Positions 25,624 to 34,159 are shown, counted from the stretch's first letter. The stretch is DNA of 64,000 nucleotides from Anaerolineales bacterium HSG25 (GCA_030377865.1 JAUCGA010000011.1:1-64000), one strand, 5' to 3'. The notes: generated from the letters alone by a model not told the origin. Made by a program: numbers and translations.

Positions 25624-26685
25624 TTAGCCACTCGTAAACTGTATCTCGTCACTTTTGGTGAACTTACGGGCTTTACGACGAGCAGAGGCTTGTAGGTCAA
25701 CGATAAGGTCAGTTTCGTCGACGATGTCGCCGGTTAGCACTTCGACCACATCTTCTAAGGTAACGACTCCGGCAATGCCACCAAACTCATCGACCACGAC
25801 GGCTAAATGCTGACGACGCTGTTGGAAGATGGGCAGAAGTTTGTCGGCGGGGAGAGTTTCGGGCACAAAACGAACTTCGCTGACCAACTCGGCAATTCGT
25901 TGTTTGTCCCGCCCTTCAATCATTTCGGTCAGCAAGACCCCTTTTAAAACTATACCTAGCACATCATCAATCGTGTCACCAATGACGATAATTCGACTAT
26001 GGGGCGAGGCTAGAATTTCGTCTTTAGCCTCAGCGAGGGTCATGCGCCCTTGCAGATGGGTCAGCGTAACACGGGGAGTCATCAGGTTTGAGGCGGTGAT
26101 GTCGTTCAGCTTAAACACTTGCTGAATCATCTGTGACTCATCCGATTCAATAATTCCCTCTTGCTGACCAATTTTAGCCAGCAATTTAATCTCGGCTTCG
26201 TCGGTGGTCGGCCTGCTGGCTCCTTCGGTGATGGGTGAGGTGATTTTTTCAACTGCCCAAACAAGCGGTGTGAATGTCCAAACTAAAAACCGTATCGGAC
26301 GGGCTGAAAAGAGAGCAATCGGTTCAGAGAAACGTTCTCCGGCAACTTTGGGAGTTATTTCGGCCAAAATAATCACCAAAAAGGTAAATATAGTCGAAAA
26401 TAGCCCCAGCCATTGACTGCCTAACACCGTTCCAGCAATTGCTCCGAGGGTAATACTGCCTACTATATTTGATATATTGTTGACGATGACGATGGTGGCG
26501 ATAGGCCGGTTCATGTTCTCACGAATGGTGAGTAAGGCCAAGGCCGCGGGCTGTTTAGTTTCGGCCAGTTGACGAACTTTGGTTAAGGGAACTGAGAATA
26601 GCGCGGCTTCTACTAGTGAACATGTCGCCGAAGCCACTAACACGGCCATAACACCAAGCAATAGTTGAAACAAGGTAACCTCCAA
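25624..26685 (-). CDS. CNNM/CorC-type membrane protein with CBS pair
   Basis: The 353-residue protein has a DUF21 membrane domain with three or four helices (residues about 1-145; SNIVGSITLGAIAG, AEITPKVAGERFSEP). Two CBS domains follow (about 205-335; MTPRVTLTHLQG, VVVDEFGGIAGVVTLEDVVE). This is the HlyC/CorC or CNNM layout linked to Mg2+ or Co2+ transport. The C-terminal CorC_HlyC domain found in many relatives is missing: the protein ends about 20 residues after the CBS pair, as in CNNM-like short forms. It is a single gene. Confidence 0.85.
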   Translation of the reverse strand: MEVTLFQLLLGVMAVLVASATCSLVEAALFSVPLTKVRQLAETKQPAALALLTIRENMNRPIATIVIVNNISNIVGSITLGAIAGTVLGSQWLGLFSTIFTFLVIILAEITPKVAGERFSEPIALFSARPIRFLVWTFTPLVWAVEKITSPITEGASRPTTDEAEIKLLAKIGQQEGIIESDESQMIQQVFKLNDITASNLMTPRVTLTHLQGRMTLAEAKDEILASPHSRIIVIGDTIDDVLGIVLKGVLLTEMIEGRDKQRIAELVSEVRFVPETLPADKLLPIFQQRRQHLAVVVDEFGGIAGVVTLEDVVEVLTGDIVDETDLIVDLQASARRKARKFTKSDEIQFTSG

Positions 26686-26734
26686 GGGTTAATACAGTTT
26701 AGTGGCTTGGATTCTATAACTCAGCGGGTGGATA

Positions 26735-26773
26735 GACAAATTAAAAGACCCGTTGTGAATTACAACGAGTCTT
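26735..26773 (-). terminator. Probable intrinsic terminator of the K+ channel transcript
   Basis: Stem AAGACTCGTTGT / ACAACGGGTCTT, read on the minus strand, with one mismatch and a 5-nt loop, is followed by TTAATTT. It lies between the channel gene and the CNNM gene. Confidence 0.5.
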
Positions 26774-26811
26774 GGGCGGGTGGCATGGTAGTTTTGATAG
26801 ATTCTTGTGTT

Positions 26812-27053
26812 GCTGATAACTACGCAGAACTCATCCAATGACTATTAATAGAGCAGAGTTTACGTAAATATTCAGTGAACTCGCCAGAAGGAACGTCAGA
26901 AACCCGATTTCTTTGAGAAATCGGGTTTCTAGGGCGGTTTTACTGAATTTTTACGAGTTTACAGGATAGGAGAATAAAAATTCTCTTATTCTGTAAATTT
27001 TACTCTAAACAGCGTAAATACTGTGGACTATTTGAGTTGTGCGGAGTCTTCAA
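26812..27053. mobile_element. Family F element interrupted by a family B element
   Basis: The family F sequence (ACTACGCAGAACTCATCCAA to TTGTGCGGAGTCTTCAA) is the same as at 47412-47552. It is split after AGAGCAG by the 92-bp family B element at 26864-26955. The uninterrupted copy at 47412 acts as the empty site. Confidence 0.88.
26864..26955 (+). mobile_element. Family B element (92 bp) with 7-bp target duplication, nested in family F
   Basis: Exactly 92 bp, starting GTAAATATTCAGTGAACTCG and ending ACTGAATTTTTACG. AGTTTAC is present on both sides (26857-26863 and 26956-26962). The related empty site in the other F copy reads AATTTAC once. This is direct evidence for transposition rather than recombination. 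Confidence 0.93.
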
Positions 27054-27062
27054 TATCAAGGA

Positions 27063-27914
27063 TCAATCATGCGCGTCGTCATGAATAGGGGGCGGTACCC
27101 GCAAGATGAGTCCATCAACAGATTTGCCACAATGTGGGCAATAACGAGGATCAACCTGCGCTTTTTTTTGCATCTCTTCCACAAAACCCGAGCCGAGGAT
27201 GCCGGTGGGCATGGCAAACAGTCCAACCCCAACCAAAGCCACAATCGCCCCAAAAAACTGACCAAGGGGTGTTATGGGATGGACATCGCCATACCCTACG
27301 GTGGTTAAGGTCGAGACTCCCCACCACATAGAGGCGGGGATACTGGAGAATTGGTCGGGTTGTGTGTCATGCTCGACAAAATACATCAAACTGGATGATA
27401 TGACTAGCATAATTAGCATCATCATCCAAGCGGTGATTAACTCCTCTTTTTTGTTGCTTAAAACATTGCCAAAGGTTTTAAGCGATTCGGAGTAACGGCC
27501 TAATTTGAACAAACGACCTAAACGGACGAGGCGTAACCCGCGGATGATGCGGGTGTCGACGCTGGTGGGGAGGGGAATAAAAAAGGGGAGGATGGTGATT
27601 AAATCAATAATGGCAAACGGGGTGGCGGCGAAATGTATACGCCCCTTTAACGAATGTTGATACTTTGGGTCGGCGGTGCAGGCCCATAAACGAGCCACAT
27701 ATTCGATGGTAAAAACAAAAACGGAAAAAAGTTCGAAAGTATGAAATAAACCAGCGTAGGTGGTGGCTAAATATTGTACGGTTTCTAAAATAACGGCGAT
27801 AACATTCAGCACAATCAGAGACATAATAAAACCATGTAGCATCTGGCTATATATTCCCTCAGAGTTACTATCTTCTAGCAGGTAGTATATACGGTGTTTT
27901 AAAGTTCGGTTCAT
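27063..27914 (-). CDS. Voltage-gated-type K+ channel with C-terminal zinc-ribbon half
   Basis: The 283-residue six-TM ion channel has an Arg-rich S4 segment (RIIRGLRLVRLGRLFKLGR, residues 122-140) and the K+ selectivity filter TVGYGD at 205-210 preceded by a pore helix. S6 ends in GLFAMPTGILGSGF. The C-terminus carries CPHCGKS (259-265), a small cysteine motif common in bacterial KvAP-like channels. It conducts K+ across the cytoplasmic membrane. It is a single gene with a probable terminator downstream. Confidence 0.9.
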   Translation of the reverse strand: MNRTLKHRIYYLLEDSNSEGIYSQMLHGFIMSLIVLNVIAVILETVQYLATTYAGLFHTFELFSVFVFTIEYVARLWACTADPKYQHSLKGRIHFAATPFAIIDLITILPFFIPLPTSVDTRIIRGLRLVRLGRLFKLGRYSESLKTFGNVLSNKKEELITAWMMMLIMLVISSSLMYFVEHDTQPDQFSSIPASMWWGVSTLTTVGYGDVHPITPLGQFFGAIVALVGVGLFAMPTGILGSGFVEEMQKKAQVDPRYCPHCGKSVDGLILRVPPPIHDDAHD

Positions 27915-28408
27915 GGATTTTTGACCTCATTGAGGCAGTATCTGGCCTACCAGTATCGTTACAAGTGCGCGAGCAGAAGCCTTTCAACAGAGTTCAAAGA
28001 TTTTGAAACTCCTTTAGACCCTACTCTAGGCACTCCACAAAGCTTTTATTTGGGTACTTATCGGCCAAGCGATGGAGTATTTGATAACAGTATGTAGTTA
28101 TATTGACGACGGGTAACTGTTAATAACACCTGTTTTGCCCGCTTGTTAACAGTGTATCATTTTTGTTAAAGAGCAACAATAGGTAAAGTGTAACACAGAA
28201 GCCAGATAATCAACCCACTTGAAAGACAACTATGGGGAAAGTATCACACACAAAAGCTAGGTAGGTTAACCAAAATCAGCCTCACCTATCAAACGGGTGA
28301 GGCTAATTGATTACATGGTTATAAAAATAGTTCGCAAAAAAAGAGCAGAAGGGTCTTTTTACCTCAAGTACACAGGTAGAAGATTGACAAAAAATGGCTC
28401 AACGAAAC

Positions 28409-28481
28409 TACAGTCTTTCAGATAATGATTTTCAATTCAAAACCAACCTTCCCGCAAGTTCAAAACTTGCGGGAAGGTGAC
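28409..28481 (-). repeat. Family A palindromic element, truncated
   Basis: Has the TACAGTCTTTCAGATAATG end and the CTTCCCGCAAG / CTTGCGGGAAG core. The TAGATGTTC end is missing. It is directly followed by the two-hairpin repeat. Confidence 0.8.
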
Positions 28482-28487
28482 AACAAA

Positions 28488-28529
28488 ACGTCCGCACTAC
28501 GTGCGATGCAGGCAAAATGCCTGCGCTCC
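28488..28529. repeat. Two-hairpin repeat related to the murJ insert
   Basis: Stems GCAC-TAC-GTGC and GCAGGCA-AAA-TGCCTGC in tandem, then GCTCC. Design and end match the element within murJ. Confidence 0.6.
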
Positions 28530-28559
28530 AGCTACCGGAGGTATTTACGCCATCAAGTA

Positions 28560-30125
28560 CTAGAGCGTCCAATCCAACCATTTGGTTGAAAACTTCTTAG
28601 CCGTTGGGGTTAGGCGAGAGGCGTTGTACATGTCAGCCACCTTCTTAATCCCTTCCCCTTGAGTTGGATAGGGGTGAATGGTTTTGGCGATGGTTCCTAA
28701 GCCAAGTTTACCCATAATCGCCAACGTGAACTCGTTAATCATGTCGCCGGCGGTGCGAGCGACAATGGTCGCTCCCAGAATTTTGTCTGAACCTTTTTTG
28801 ACATGCACTTTCACAAAACCGTTTTGGTCGCCGTCGGCAATGGCTCGATCATTGTGGTCAAAATGAGCGGTAAAGGTATCGACCTCAATTCCTTGCGCCT
28901 TGGCTGTGGCCTCGTACATGCCCACATGGGCAATCTCTGGGTCGGTATAGATACACCACGGAATCACCATGTCGGTATGTTTCATCGAGCCTGCAAACAG
29001 GGCGTTACGCAACACAATCCGTGAGGCGGCATCGGCGGTGTGGGTAAATTTATGAGCCAAAGTCACATCACCTGTGGCGTAAATGACCGGATTGCTGGTC
29101 TGTAGGTATTTGTTGACGATGACACCACGGCGCTCGGTGTAGTCAACTCCGGCAATCTCCAACCCTAGCCCTTGTACATTGGGTAACCGTCCGGTGGCGA
29201 CCAGAATCTCATCCACGGTGATTGTTTGAGTTCCGTCAGAATTCTCCACATGGAGCGTTTTGCCCGTTTCGTCGACGGTGATATGGGTGGTTTTGGCGTT
29301 AAACACCAGACCAATCCCCTCTTTAATGAATGTCTCCTGCACAATCTCCGCCGCGTCAGCATCCTCACGATTCAAAATATGGGGCGAGTCTTGAATAATT
29401 GTCACCTTGGTACCAAAACGGCTAAAGGTTTGAGCCAACTCACAGCCAATCGGCCCCGCCCCAATAATAGCCATGCTTTTCGGCTGTTCAGTGAGGTTAA
29501 AGACCGTTTCGTTGGTTAGGTATCCAGCCTCGCTCAATCCTTCAATGGGTGGGTGATAAGCCCGCGAACCGGTGGCGATGACTGCTTTTTTGAAATAGAT
29601 TGTTTTACCATCAACTTCAAAACTGTTGCGGCCCGTAAATTTACCACTGCCTAAAAAAACATCGACTCCCAAATCGGTAAATCGTTTGACCGAATCAACA
29701 TGGCTGATGTCGGCTCTTACCTGTCGAACGCGGCGCATGGCTTTCTCAAAATCAAGGGTCACACCCTCTGGGACGTTGACTCCAAACTCATGCGCCGTAG
29801 CCACATCATACATGGCTCTGGCCGAGCGGATAATCGCTTTGGAGGGAACACAGCCGGTGTTGAGACAGTCTCCGCCCATAATGTTCTTCTCGACCAAGGC
29901 CACTTTAGCTCCCATCATGGAAGCTCCAGCGGTGGCAAGTAGCCCACCACTGCCTCCGCCAATCACCAGCAGGTTGTATTTTTCAGCCGGAGTGGGATTC
30001 TGCCAATCCAACGGTCTGACGTTGTTGATGAATTTGATGAACAATTCGTCACGCGGTAAGGTCTGCAAAAAATGGTCATCGGCGAGTAAAACAGTTTCGC
30101 TGGTCAGGACTTCTTTTGTAGTCAT
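28560..30125 (-). CDS. FAD-dependent pyridine nucleotide-disulfide oxidoreductase (MerA/dihydrolipoyl dehydrogenase type)
   Basis: The 521-residue enzyme has an N-terminal extension of about 45 residues. The FAD motif VIGGGSGGL follows, then the redox-active disulfide GGDCLNTGCVPSK, NAD(P) motif AIIGAGPIGCELAQ, second FAD motif VIYATGDV and dimer-interface HPYPTQGE. The HPYPT motif and CVPSK spacing are shared by mercuric reductase-like and lipoamide dehydrogenase-like members. The extra Cys pair and MerA heavy-metal domain are absent, so mercury reduction is not supported. The frame extends to 30173, but the ATG at 30125 has AGGAG 8 nt upstream. It is a single gene. Confidence 0.85.
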   Translation of the reverse strand: MTTKEVLTSETVLLADDHFLQTLPRDELFIKFINNVRPLDWQNPTPAEKYNLLVIGGGSGGLLATAGASMMGAKVALVEKNIMGGDCLNTGCVPSKAIIRSARAMYDVATAHEFGVNVPEGVTLDFEKAMRRVRQVRADISHVDSVKRFTDLGVDVFLGSGKFTGRNSFEVDGKTIYFKKAVIATGSRAYHPPIEGLSEAGYLTNETVFNLTEQPKSMAIIGAGPIGCELAQTFSRFGTKVTIIQDSPHILNREDADAAEIVQETFIKEGIGLVFNAKTTHITVDETGKTLHVENSDGTQTITVDEILVATGRLPNVQGLGLEIAGVDYTERRGVIVNKYLQTSNPVIYATGDVTLAHKFTHTADAASRIVLRNALFAGSMKHTDMVIPWCIYTDPEIAHVGMYEATAKAQGIEVDTFTAHFDHNDRAIADGDQNGFVKVHVKKGSDKILGATIVARTAGDMINEFTLAIMGKLGLGTIAKTIHPYPTQGEGIKKVADMYNASRLTPTAKKFSTKWLDWTL

Positions 30126-30207
30126 ACGATTGTCTCCTAAATTTGGTTCTCTGGTAGATTCCGTGTAACTCAAAACTGCATCCTAAATTAGATACCTTGA
30201 TGGAGCA

Positions 30208-30240
30208 ATCTTCCCGCAAGTTTTAAACTTGCGGGAAGAT
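30208..30240. repeat. Family A core palindrome only
   Basis: ATCTTCCCGCAAGTT / AACTTGCGGGAAGAT without the element ends. It keeps perfect pairing despite a base change at both arm ends (C-G to A-T), which suggests the hairpin itself is under selection or was copied in this form. Confidence 0.7.
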
Positions 30241-30290
30241 GATGACACAATCATGACGTTTGCACGGAAAGCCCCAAAAAGCCAAACATT

Positions 30291-30440
30291 TTTCAACAGG
30301 ATTAATCGGATTAACAAGACTTTTTTGCCTTTAATCCTGTCAGATAAGTAGTTTTGACTGAAAATTTTTATCAGGTAACAAGTTCTATATTAGAGTTATT
30401 CGGGAATAACGGAGTGCAAAAGCTTCTTGCTTTTGCCAAA
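30291..30440. repeat. Family I repeat and truncated family C repeat
   Basis: 30291-30345 carries CAACAGGATTAATCGGATTA and TTTAATCCTGTCAGAT arms. 30393-30440 is the start of a family C element (TTATTCGGGAATAA, GGAGTGCAAAAGCTTCTTGC) that stops before its second arm, next to the phosphatase gene end. Confidence 0.65.
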
Positions 30441-30461
30441 AACAAGCGTGTCATTCCTATC

Positions 30462-31283
30462 TTAACTTTGTAATGTTTCCAAGGCTAACGCATGCAGTTC
30501 AGGCGTGGTGGCGGCCAATAAACTAAAACACTCCGTGAGGGTATTTATAGCCGAAATCGGCTCACCACTCATGGTCAAAATGACACCCCCTACTTCATTG
30601 ATAAGGAGCGCGGGAGCTAAAAAATTCTCAGGCGTAAGGTTGTCACGACTGTCAAGGTGAACGGCACAGCTTCCGGTGGCAACCATGGTTAGGGCTATCG
30701 TCGCCGCGCCCAAACTCCGCACCCCGCGAAACTGAGTCATAAATCGATTAACATGATCAGGAATCAGATATCGATTTGTATCGCAACTCAAAAAAACATT
30801 TTCTAGTTCTGACGAAACCATAGGTCTTAGCGGCGTGTCATTAAAAAATGCACCCTCTCCTTTGGCGGCCCAATAACTATCACCCGTAAAAAGGTTGCCA
30901 ATAAAAGCATGCTGTACTGTTTCAACAGAAACCGGCTCAGAAGCGGGAAATAAAGCAAAGGCTGTTCCAGCAGGTGCAAGGCCACGAGCAAAATTTTCTG
31001 ATCCATCTACGGGATCAAGTACCATGGTAAATTCTGGCTTCCCCCGACCAAATTGTCTCGGTTCATCACCTTCTTCCGACCATAGATTGACTGCATATGG
31101 AAATTTTTGATCCAAATAGGTACAGACCACCTCGTCTGCGGCCAAATCAAACCATTTTACTTGATCCCCTTTGGCGTTTGTCTGCCCTGTATGCCAATCT
31201 TCTGGAGTCGATTTATTAGTAGCTCGGCGAATGATCTGAAACATATTATCCAAATGGTTAATAATCTCTTTTGTTTGATACAT
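30462..31283 (-). CDS. Inositol-monophosphatase-family phosphatase
   Basis: The protein of about 273 residues has the metal-site motifs of the IMPase/FBPase superfamily: LWSEEGDEP near residue 68, LDPVDGSENFARG near 92 (DPxDGS/T) and a C-terminal LTPENFLAPALLINEVGG where WDxxA usually stands. The third motif is thus altered. The family hydrolyses small phosphate esters with Mg2+, such as inositol-1-P, PAP or fructose-1,6-bisP; the substrate cannot be chosen here. GGAGGG lies just before two tandem ATGs (31286 and 31283); the second has better spacing. Confidence 0.8.
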   Translation of the reverse strand: MYQTKEIINHLDNMFQIIRRATNKSTPEDWHTGQTNAKGDQVKWFDLAADEVVCTYLDQKFPYAVNLWSEEGDEPRQFGRGKPEFTMVLDPVDGSENFARGLAPAGTAFALFPASEPVSVETVQHAFIGNLFTGDSYWAAKGEGAFFNDTPLRPMVSSELENVFLSCDTNRYLIPDHVNRFMTQFRGVRSLGAATIALTMVATGSCAVHLDSRDNLTPENFLAPALLINEVGGVILTMSGEPISAINTLTECFSLLAATTPELHALALETLQS

Positions 31284-31457
31284 CATCTTCCCTCCATAAA
31301 AATTTGAACACCCATTGTATGTCAAAGCGCATAGTGTGTCAATGCTTTTTAGTTTACACTTTTGAATTGGACAAATAGACTGAAATAGTGTACTATCTGC
31401 TTAATTCTACTGCCCAACAAAAACCAAACAATTTCCAATGATTAAAATCAAATTACT

Positions 31458-31475
31458 TTGAGAAATTCTTCACAA
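31458..31475. promoter_or_regulatory. Candidate Rex operator of the ATP synthase operon
   Basis: TTGAGAA-ATTC-TTCACAA matches the known Rex consensus TTGTGAA-N4-TTCACAA at 13 of 14 defined positions. It ends 5 bp upstream of the -35 box at 31481. Rex is encoded at 40019-40639. Rex represses when NADH is low, so this would link ATP synthase transcription to redox state. Confidence 0.6.
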
Positions 31476-31480
31476 ACAAA

Positions 31481-31509
31481 TTGCGTGATACAAAATAAGG
31501 TGGTATAAT
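31481..31509 (+). promoter_or_regulatory. Sigma-70-type promoter of the ATP synthase operon
   Basis: -35 TTGCGT at 31481-31486, a 17-bp spacer, and a perfect -10 TATAAT at 31504-31509. It leaves a short leader of about 20 nt before the GTG start of the first gene. Confidence 0.75.
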
Positions 31510-31536
31510 TGCGCTCGTTTGTGAGAAAAACACGAA

Positions 31537-31758
31537 GTGAAGAAACCCTCTGAACCATTCAAACACTTTTATTTAGCCATGCAGATAAGCGGGACGCTTC
31601 AATGTCCTGTAATTGCCCTTGGACTGGGAATATGGTTAGATGGCAAATATGAAACCACTCCGTGGTTGATGTTTAGCCTCATGTTTGCAGGATTGTGTTT
31701 CGCAATTTTTTCAATATATCGCGCTGTGCGCGAACAAACACAGAAAAATCGCAACTAA
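31537..31758 (+). CDS. AtpZ/AtpI-type F0F1 assembly protein
   Basis: The 73-residue protein has two transmembrane helices around the motif LGLGIWLDGKYETTPW, which is typical of the ATPase_gene1 (AtpZ) family. It sits at the head of the ATP synthase operon, 13 bp before atpB. Such proteins help c-ring assembly or form a Mg2+/Ca2+ path. It starts with GTG and has a weak Shine-Dalgarno, so it is probably made at a low level. Confidence 0.8.
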   Translation: MKKPSEPFKHFYLAMQISGTLQCPVIALGLGIWLDGKYETTPWLMFSLMFAGLCFAIFSIYRAVREQTQKNRN

Positions 31759-31771
31759 TTAAGGAAGAAAG

Positions 31772-32740
31772 ATGGATAAACTAAAATCAGCATTACCGTA
31801 TCTTGCTGGGGCCATACTCCTTATGGCCTTAAGCGTCCTCTTCTTAAGAGATGAACAGCCCGTTATTTCTGTATCAGCAGAGCATTTGTTTTGGGTTGGG
31901 CCACTTAACGTAACCAACTCTCTCTTCACCTCTTGGGTAGTAATAGTTATCATCCTAGTTTTTGTTGGGGTTGGATTACGCAACATGAGTGAACAGCCTT
32001 CGGGATTACAAAATGCTTTAGAGTTTTTGTATGAAGGGTTATATAACCTGACCGAAAACGTGGCTGGTCCAGAGCATGTCAAGCGGTTTTTCGCCATCCC
32101 CGCAACAATATTCATCTATGTACTAGTCTCAAACTGGTTTGCCCTTTTCCCCGGCTTTCCTCTGCTAGGGGTAGGTCTGTGTACAGAGGCTCATCATGCT
32201 GAAGAAACAGCTCACGCCGAAGATAGTCATGCTGATGAAGGCCATGCCGAAGAAGCTTCGGGTAGCATGTGGACCACCTGTGCTCCCGGCGAACATGTCG
32301 TTCCCCTCTTTCGGTCTCCTAGTGCCGACTTGAATAATACACTATCCTTAGCCCTTGTTACTCAGGTTATGTCTTGGACATTTGGGATTATGGTTTTAGG
32401 GTTTGCCGGATATTTCAGCAAGTTTTTTGTGACGAAGAAAATGATCTCTGGGGCAACGATTGGGGAACGTTTTTTAGGAGTGATCGACTTCTTAGTCGGG
32501 TTACTAGAACTTTTGAGTGAATTTGTTAAAATTGTCGCCTATACCTTCCGGCTTTTTGGAAATATCTTTGCCGGTGAGGTAACGGTCATGATTTTGACTT
32601 TCTTTGTTCCTTTGATTTTAACCCTGCCTATGTTAGGGTTTGAGATTTTCGTAGGATTTATCCAGGCTTTCGTGTTCTTCATCCTATCGGTTGCATTTTA
32701 CACGTTGGCTGTCGCTTCTCACGGTGATGAGGCACACTAA
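31772..32740 (+). CDS. atpB: ATP synthase subunit a
   Basis: The 322-residue membrane subunit has the essential Arg in AYTFRLFGNIFAGEV (near residue 256), which faces the c-ring carboxylate. An insert of about 35 residues rich in His, Glu and Asp (around 143-180, including AEDSHADEGHAEEA) lies in a loop between the early helices. It may bind metal or protons. An 11-nt spaced AGGAAGAAAG precedes the ATG. Neighbours are atpZ and atpE. Confidence 0.95.
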   Translation: MDKLKSALPYLAGAILLMALSVLFLRDEQPVISVSAEHLFWVGPLNVTNSLFTSWVVIVIILVFVGVGLRNMSEQPSGLQNALEFLYEGLYNLTENVAGPEHVKRFFAIPATIFIYVLVSNWFALFPGFPLLGVGLCTEAHHAEETAHAEDSHADEGHAEEASGSMWTTCAPGEHVVPLFRSPSADLNNTLSLALVTQVMSWTFGIMVLGFAGYFSKFFVTKKMISGATIGERFLGVIDFLVGLLELLSEFVKIVAYTFRLFGNIFAGEVTVMILTFFVPLILTLPMLGFEIFVGFIQAFVFFILSVAFYTLAVASHGDEAH

Positions 32741-32775
32741 AAAAATCATCCTACAAAATTAGTGAGATGATTTTT
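32741..32775 (+). promoter_or_regulatory. Hairpin between atpB and atpE
   Basis: AAAAATCATC and GATGATTTTT are perfect complements 15 nt apart, with the T-run in the right arm. It may process or partly terminate the message, which would help set the higher amount of subunit c. Confidence 0.45.
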
Positions 32776-32830
32776 CCAAACGCCTTTTATATAAATTTTG
32801 ATTAGTCAATTTAGGAGGATTTAGTTCATT

Positions 32831-33061
32831 ATGGAACCAGAAGCAGCAAAACTCATTGGGGCTGGTTTAGCCGTCGGTTTAGGTGCTATTGGGCCGGGAG
32901 TCGGGATTGGAATTGCCACTAGTGGCGCACTTCAATCAATGGCTCGTAACCCGGACAAGTCAAATGATGTTATTACCTATATGTTCGTGGGTATCGCGTT
33001 CGCAGAAGCTTTGGCTATTTTTGGTCTAGTTATCTGTTTGATCCTTTTGTATACCTTCTAA
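32831..33061 (+). CDS. atpE: ATP synthase subunit c
   Basis: The 76-residue double-helix proteolipid has a Gly-rich first helix (AVGLGAIGPGVGIGIATSGA), the polar loop ARNPDKSND and the ion-binding carboxylate Glu59 in GIAFAEALAIFG. Glu is followed by Ala rather than Ser/Thr, and the first helix lacks the Gln of sodium-type rings. It is therefore expected to be proton driven. A good AGGAGG-like site (TTAGGAGGATTTAG) precedes the ATG. Confidence 0.95.
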   Translation: MEPEAAKLIGAGLAVGLGAIGPGVGIGIATSGALQSMARNPDKSNDVITYMFVGIAFAEALAIFGLVICLILLYTF

Positions 33062-33140
33062 TATACATGGGGTAGATTATGATACCTTATGATATATACA
33101 GGCGAGGGCAAATCCATGAAAAATAAAGGAGGGTCATGAT

Positions 33141-33632
33141 TTGGAAGCGTTAGGATTTAATTTTTTAACGATATTAGTTTACACGATTCAATTTGTCATT
33201 CTGTTTTTCTTGTTAAAGATGCTGGCTTACGGCCCAATATCTAATATGCTTGAAACCCGTAAGCAAACAATAGCTGAAGGGTTGGCCGCGGCTGAAAAAG
33301 CACAACAAGAAGCGGCTCAACAACGAGCACAGTTTGATAAGGAGTTAGGCAAAGCTCGTGAAGCATCTCTTGCCGATGCCCAAAAAGAGGCTGAAGCAAC
33401 GCGCAAAATGAGAGATGAGATTATCGATGCGGCTAAAAAAGAAGCTGAGGATATTAAAGTTCGAGCCAAAGAAGAGGCCGAACAAGAACGTCAACAGCTT
33501 GCCGCTGACTTACAACGACAAACTGCTGAATTAGCCATGCAGATTACACGTAAGGTTGTCGGTGAGGCGATTGATGAACAAGCCCAGCGCAAGTTAACCG
33601 ATCAGTTTTTGGCTAGCTTAGGAGATGCCTAG
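33141..33632 (+). CDS. atpF: ATP synthase subunit b
   Basis: The 163-residue protein has one N-terminal membrane helix (ILVYTIQFVILFFLLKMLA, residues 11-29) and a long Ala/Glu/Lys/Gln coiled coil forming the peripheral stalk. TTG is chosen as start at 33141, because GGAGGG lies 7 nt upstream and the nearby ATG at 33136 is in a frame that stops at once. It overlaps atpH by 1 bp. Confidence 0.93.
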   Translation: MEALGFNFLTILVYTIQFVILFFLLKMLAYGPISNMLETRKQTIAEGLAAAEKAQQEAAQQRAQFDKELGKAREASLADAQKEAEATRKMRDEIIDAAKKEAEDIKVRAKEEAEQERQQLAADLQRQTAELAMQITRKVVGEAIDEQAQRKLTDQFLASLGDA

Positions 33633-34159
33633 TGAATGTACAAGAACTGTCACGTAAATATGCCTACGCCGTCTTTAGTCATGCCTTAGAAGACTGGCTA
33701 ACGGTGTTAGGTGCTGTTCAAAGCAGTTTAAGTAGTAATTCTGGATTGTCAGAAAAACTACAAAATGCAAGTTTAACCTTTAGCGAAAAACAAGCCGCGA
33801 TTGATGAGGTAATCCCCCAAGATTGCTCTCAACCTACCCGTAATTTCTTATACATGTTAGTACGGGAAGGTGATGTTGGCTTGTTAAACGAGATTACATC
33901 TGATTTAGATAGAATGTCAACGGGTGGAACACAGGTTCAAGTAGCTTATGTAACCACTGCAGTCGAACTATCCGATAATGATAAAGATAAATTCCGCCAA
34001 AAATTAAGTAGTCAATATGGTGATAATTTAGATTTTGTCTTTAGAATAGATACTACAATCCTTGGTGGCGCGATTATTCAAATTGGTGATAAACTGATTG
34101 ATGGTAGCGTTGCAACCCGACTGAACACCATGAGCAACGCATTAGGTGTTAAAGCATAA
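33632..34159 (+). CDS. atpH: ATP synthase subunit delta
   Basis: The 175-residue stalk protein has the helical OSCP N-terminus (ELSRKYAYAVFSHALE) and C-terminal DTTILGGAIIQIGDKLIDGSV, the family hallmark. It links F1 to subunit b. The GTG start overlaps the last base of the atpF stop codon. Confidence 0.92.
   Translation: MNVQELSRKYAYAVFSHALEDWLTVLGAVQSSLSSNSGLSEKLQNASLTFSEKQAAIDEVIPQDCSQPTRNFLYMLVREGDVGLLNEITSDLDRMSTGGTQVQVAYVTTAVELSDNDKDKFRQKLSSQYGDNLDFVFRIDTTILGGAIIQIGDKLIDGSVATRLNTMSNALGVKA

Larger units (their letters stand above)
27915..28559. other. 645-bp gene-free region
   Basis: No open frame is convincing. It holds a hairpin AGCCTCACC / GGTGAGGCT at 28278-28304, which could act as a minus-strand terminator for the reductase. 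It also holds a truncated family A copy at 28409-28481 and a two-hairpin repeat at 28488-28529. The first 350 bases are plain AT-rich sequence. Confidence 0.6.

Noticed and set aside
28560-30125. Mercuric reductase as a specific call
   Set aside because: The heavy-metal-associated N-terminal domain and the C-terminal Cys pair of MerA are missing, and no mer genes are nearby.
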